Of a stretch of DNA of 64,000 nucleotides, positions 63,135 to 64,000 are shown piece after piece. The DNA is taken from contig NZ_CP146609.1 of assembly GCF_037094465.1 (NCBI RefSeq), positions 3,033,501 through 3,097,500 on the forward strand, in the 5' to 3' direction. The stretch's first letter is position 1. Every line of letters starts with the position of its first letter. Position numbers and translations under genes: made by a program. A model generated the notes under the pieces. It was given only the letters and a program-made list of their open reading frames with translations. It ran no database searches and was not told the origin of the DNA. This DNA is from Pseudodesulfovibrio sp. 5S69 (GTDB lineage: Bacteria > Desulfobacterota > Desulfovibrionia > Desulfovibrionales > Desulfovibrionaceae).

Positions 63135-64000
63135 TCAGCCCGCGACGCGCTTGATGCGGGCGCCGACGCCGGAGAGCTTGGCTTCGATGTTTTCGTAGCC
63201 CCGGTCAAGGTGGTAGATGCGTTCGATGGTGGTGGTCCCTTCTGCGGCCAGCCCGGCCAGGACCAGGGAGGCGCTGGCACGGAGGTCGGAGGCCATGACC
63301 GGCGCGCCCTTGAGCGACCCCACGCCCTTGACCATGGCGGTCCTCCCCTTGAGGCGGATGTCCGCGCCCAGGCGGACAAGTTCGAGGACGTGCATGAAGC
63401 GGTTCTCGAATATTTTTTCCTCAATGGTGCCGATGCCCTTGCCGAAGCACATCAGGGCCATGAGTTGGGCCTGCATGTCCGTGGGGTAGCCGGGATGCGG
63501 CAGCGTGGTCACGTCCACGTTTTCGAGCAGCCCGTTGGCCCGGCGGACCAGGACGTAATTGTCCTCCTCCTGGAGCCAGACGCCCATCTCGCGCAGCTTG
63601 TAGCTGACCGCGTCCAGGTCCTGGAACGGGCAGTCCAGGATTTCGAGTTCGCCGCCGGTGATGGCCGCGGCGACCATATAGGTCCCGGCCTCGATGCGGT
63701 CGGGCATGACGCGGTAGTCGCAGCCGGACAGTGAGGACACACCCTGCACGTGCAGGACGCTGGTGCCCTGGCCGGTGATCCTGGCCCCGCAGGCGTTGAG
63801 AAAGTTGGCCAGGTCCACGACCTCGGGCTCGCGGGCCGCGTTCTCGATCTCGGTTTCGCCCTCGGCCAGTGCGGCGGCCATGAGGATGTTCTCGGTGCCG
63901 CCCACGGTGGGAAAGTCCAGAGTCATGCGGGCGCCCTTGAGGCCGTTCTTGCACCGCCCCTTGATGTAGCCCTCGGTGATCTCGAACTCCGCGCCCATGC
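63135..64000 (-). CDS. murA: UDP-GlcNAc 1-carboxyvinyltransferase, C-terminal part (partial)
   Basis: About 288 codons lie in the window; the 5' end is beyond the right edge, so the catalytic Cys/Asp loop is not visible. MurA features present: [93 protein letters not shown] and [19 protein letters not shown], then [15 protein letters not shown] at the C-terminus. It performs the first step of peptidoglycan precursor synthesis. Confidence 0.96.
   Translation of the reverse strand, partial: MGAEFEITEGYIKGRCKNGLKGARMTLDFPTVGGTENILMAAALAEGETEIENAAREPEVVDLANFLNACGARITGQGTSVLHVQGVSSLSGCDYRVMPDRIEAGTYMVAAAITGGELEILDCPFQDLDAVSYKLREMGVWLQEEDNYVLVRRANGLLENVDVTTLPHPGYPTDMQAQLMALMCFGKGIGTIEEKIFENRFMHVLELVRLGADIRLKGRTAMVKGVGSLKGAPVMASDLRASASLVLAGLAAEGTTTIERIYHLDRGYENIEAKLSGVGARIKRVAG

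Overview
The window looks like a chromosome segment of a sulfate-reducing deltaproteobacterium of the Desulfovibrio/Pseudodesulfovibrio type. That is an inference from G+C-rich housekeeping genes (pyrDK, carB, purF, kdsD, metG, comEC, murA), a bacterial small SRP RNA, a large hybrid sensor kinase, and dispersed GCCTCCGGCGGCC-type intergenic repeats. I ran no database search.

Layout. 1-5350 is core: the start of a radical SAM gene (minus strand), the SRP RNA gene ffs, a hybrid histidine kinase, a periplasmic amino-acid-type binding protein and a 62-residue orphan. 5404-35551 is an integrated mobile element of about 30 kb, clearly richer in A+T than its flanks. It sits in a tRNA-Ser(GGA) gene and is bounded by 62-bp near-direct repeats (57/62 identical). 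35644-64000 is core again: pyrD-pyrK, a U32 peptidase, a chemotaxis receptor, MIF-like and PhzF-like genes, a class A penicillin-binding protein, the carB-purF-kdsD-YkgJ-type block, feoA, a DUF523/DUF1722 gene, metG, a RicT-like gene, a response regulator, an MBL hydrolase, an HDOD protein, comEC and the 3' part of murA.

The element carries plasmid-like functions: a tyrosine integrase with a small upstream ORF, a Rep protein with nine iterons, ParA with a ribbon-helix-helix partner, DotA/TraY plus two small membrane proteins, and a second divergent recombinase. No relaxase and no other conjugation ATPase or core-complex gene was recognised, so it is probably a mobilizable or decayed element that can replicate when excised.

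The cargo is the most unusual part. From 8116 to 17562, all on the plus strand, it encodes an HD-domain hydrolase, an acyl-carrier-like protein, an XRE regulator with an ImmA/IrrE protease, two thymidylate-synthase-family proteins, a miniature membrane-anchored dCTP-deaminase-like protein, a dTMP-kinase domain fused to a helical domain like that of 5-hmdU DNA kinases, a ThsB-type TIR protein, an Nmad2-type protein and an alpha/beta-hydrolase-TPR protein. This set resembles the gene kits phages use to make hypermodified thymidines, here placed beside a TIR protein and a hydrolase. My leading hypothesis is a modified-deoxynucleotide-based defence or self-marking system; it is untested. A second unusual cassette (25672-28356) holds three metallophosphoesterases and two copies of a partner protein.

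The intact tRNA-Ser next to the integrase appears to carry an element-supplied 3' half. The displaced 3' half lies at the far end and differs by two compensatory base-pair changes in the variable arm. A separate tRNA-Ser(GCT)-like 3' half inside the element hints at an earlier insertion.
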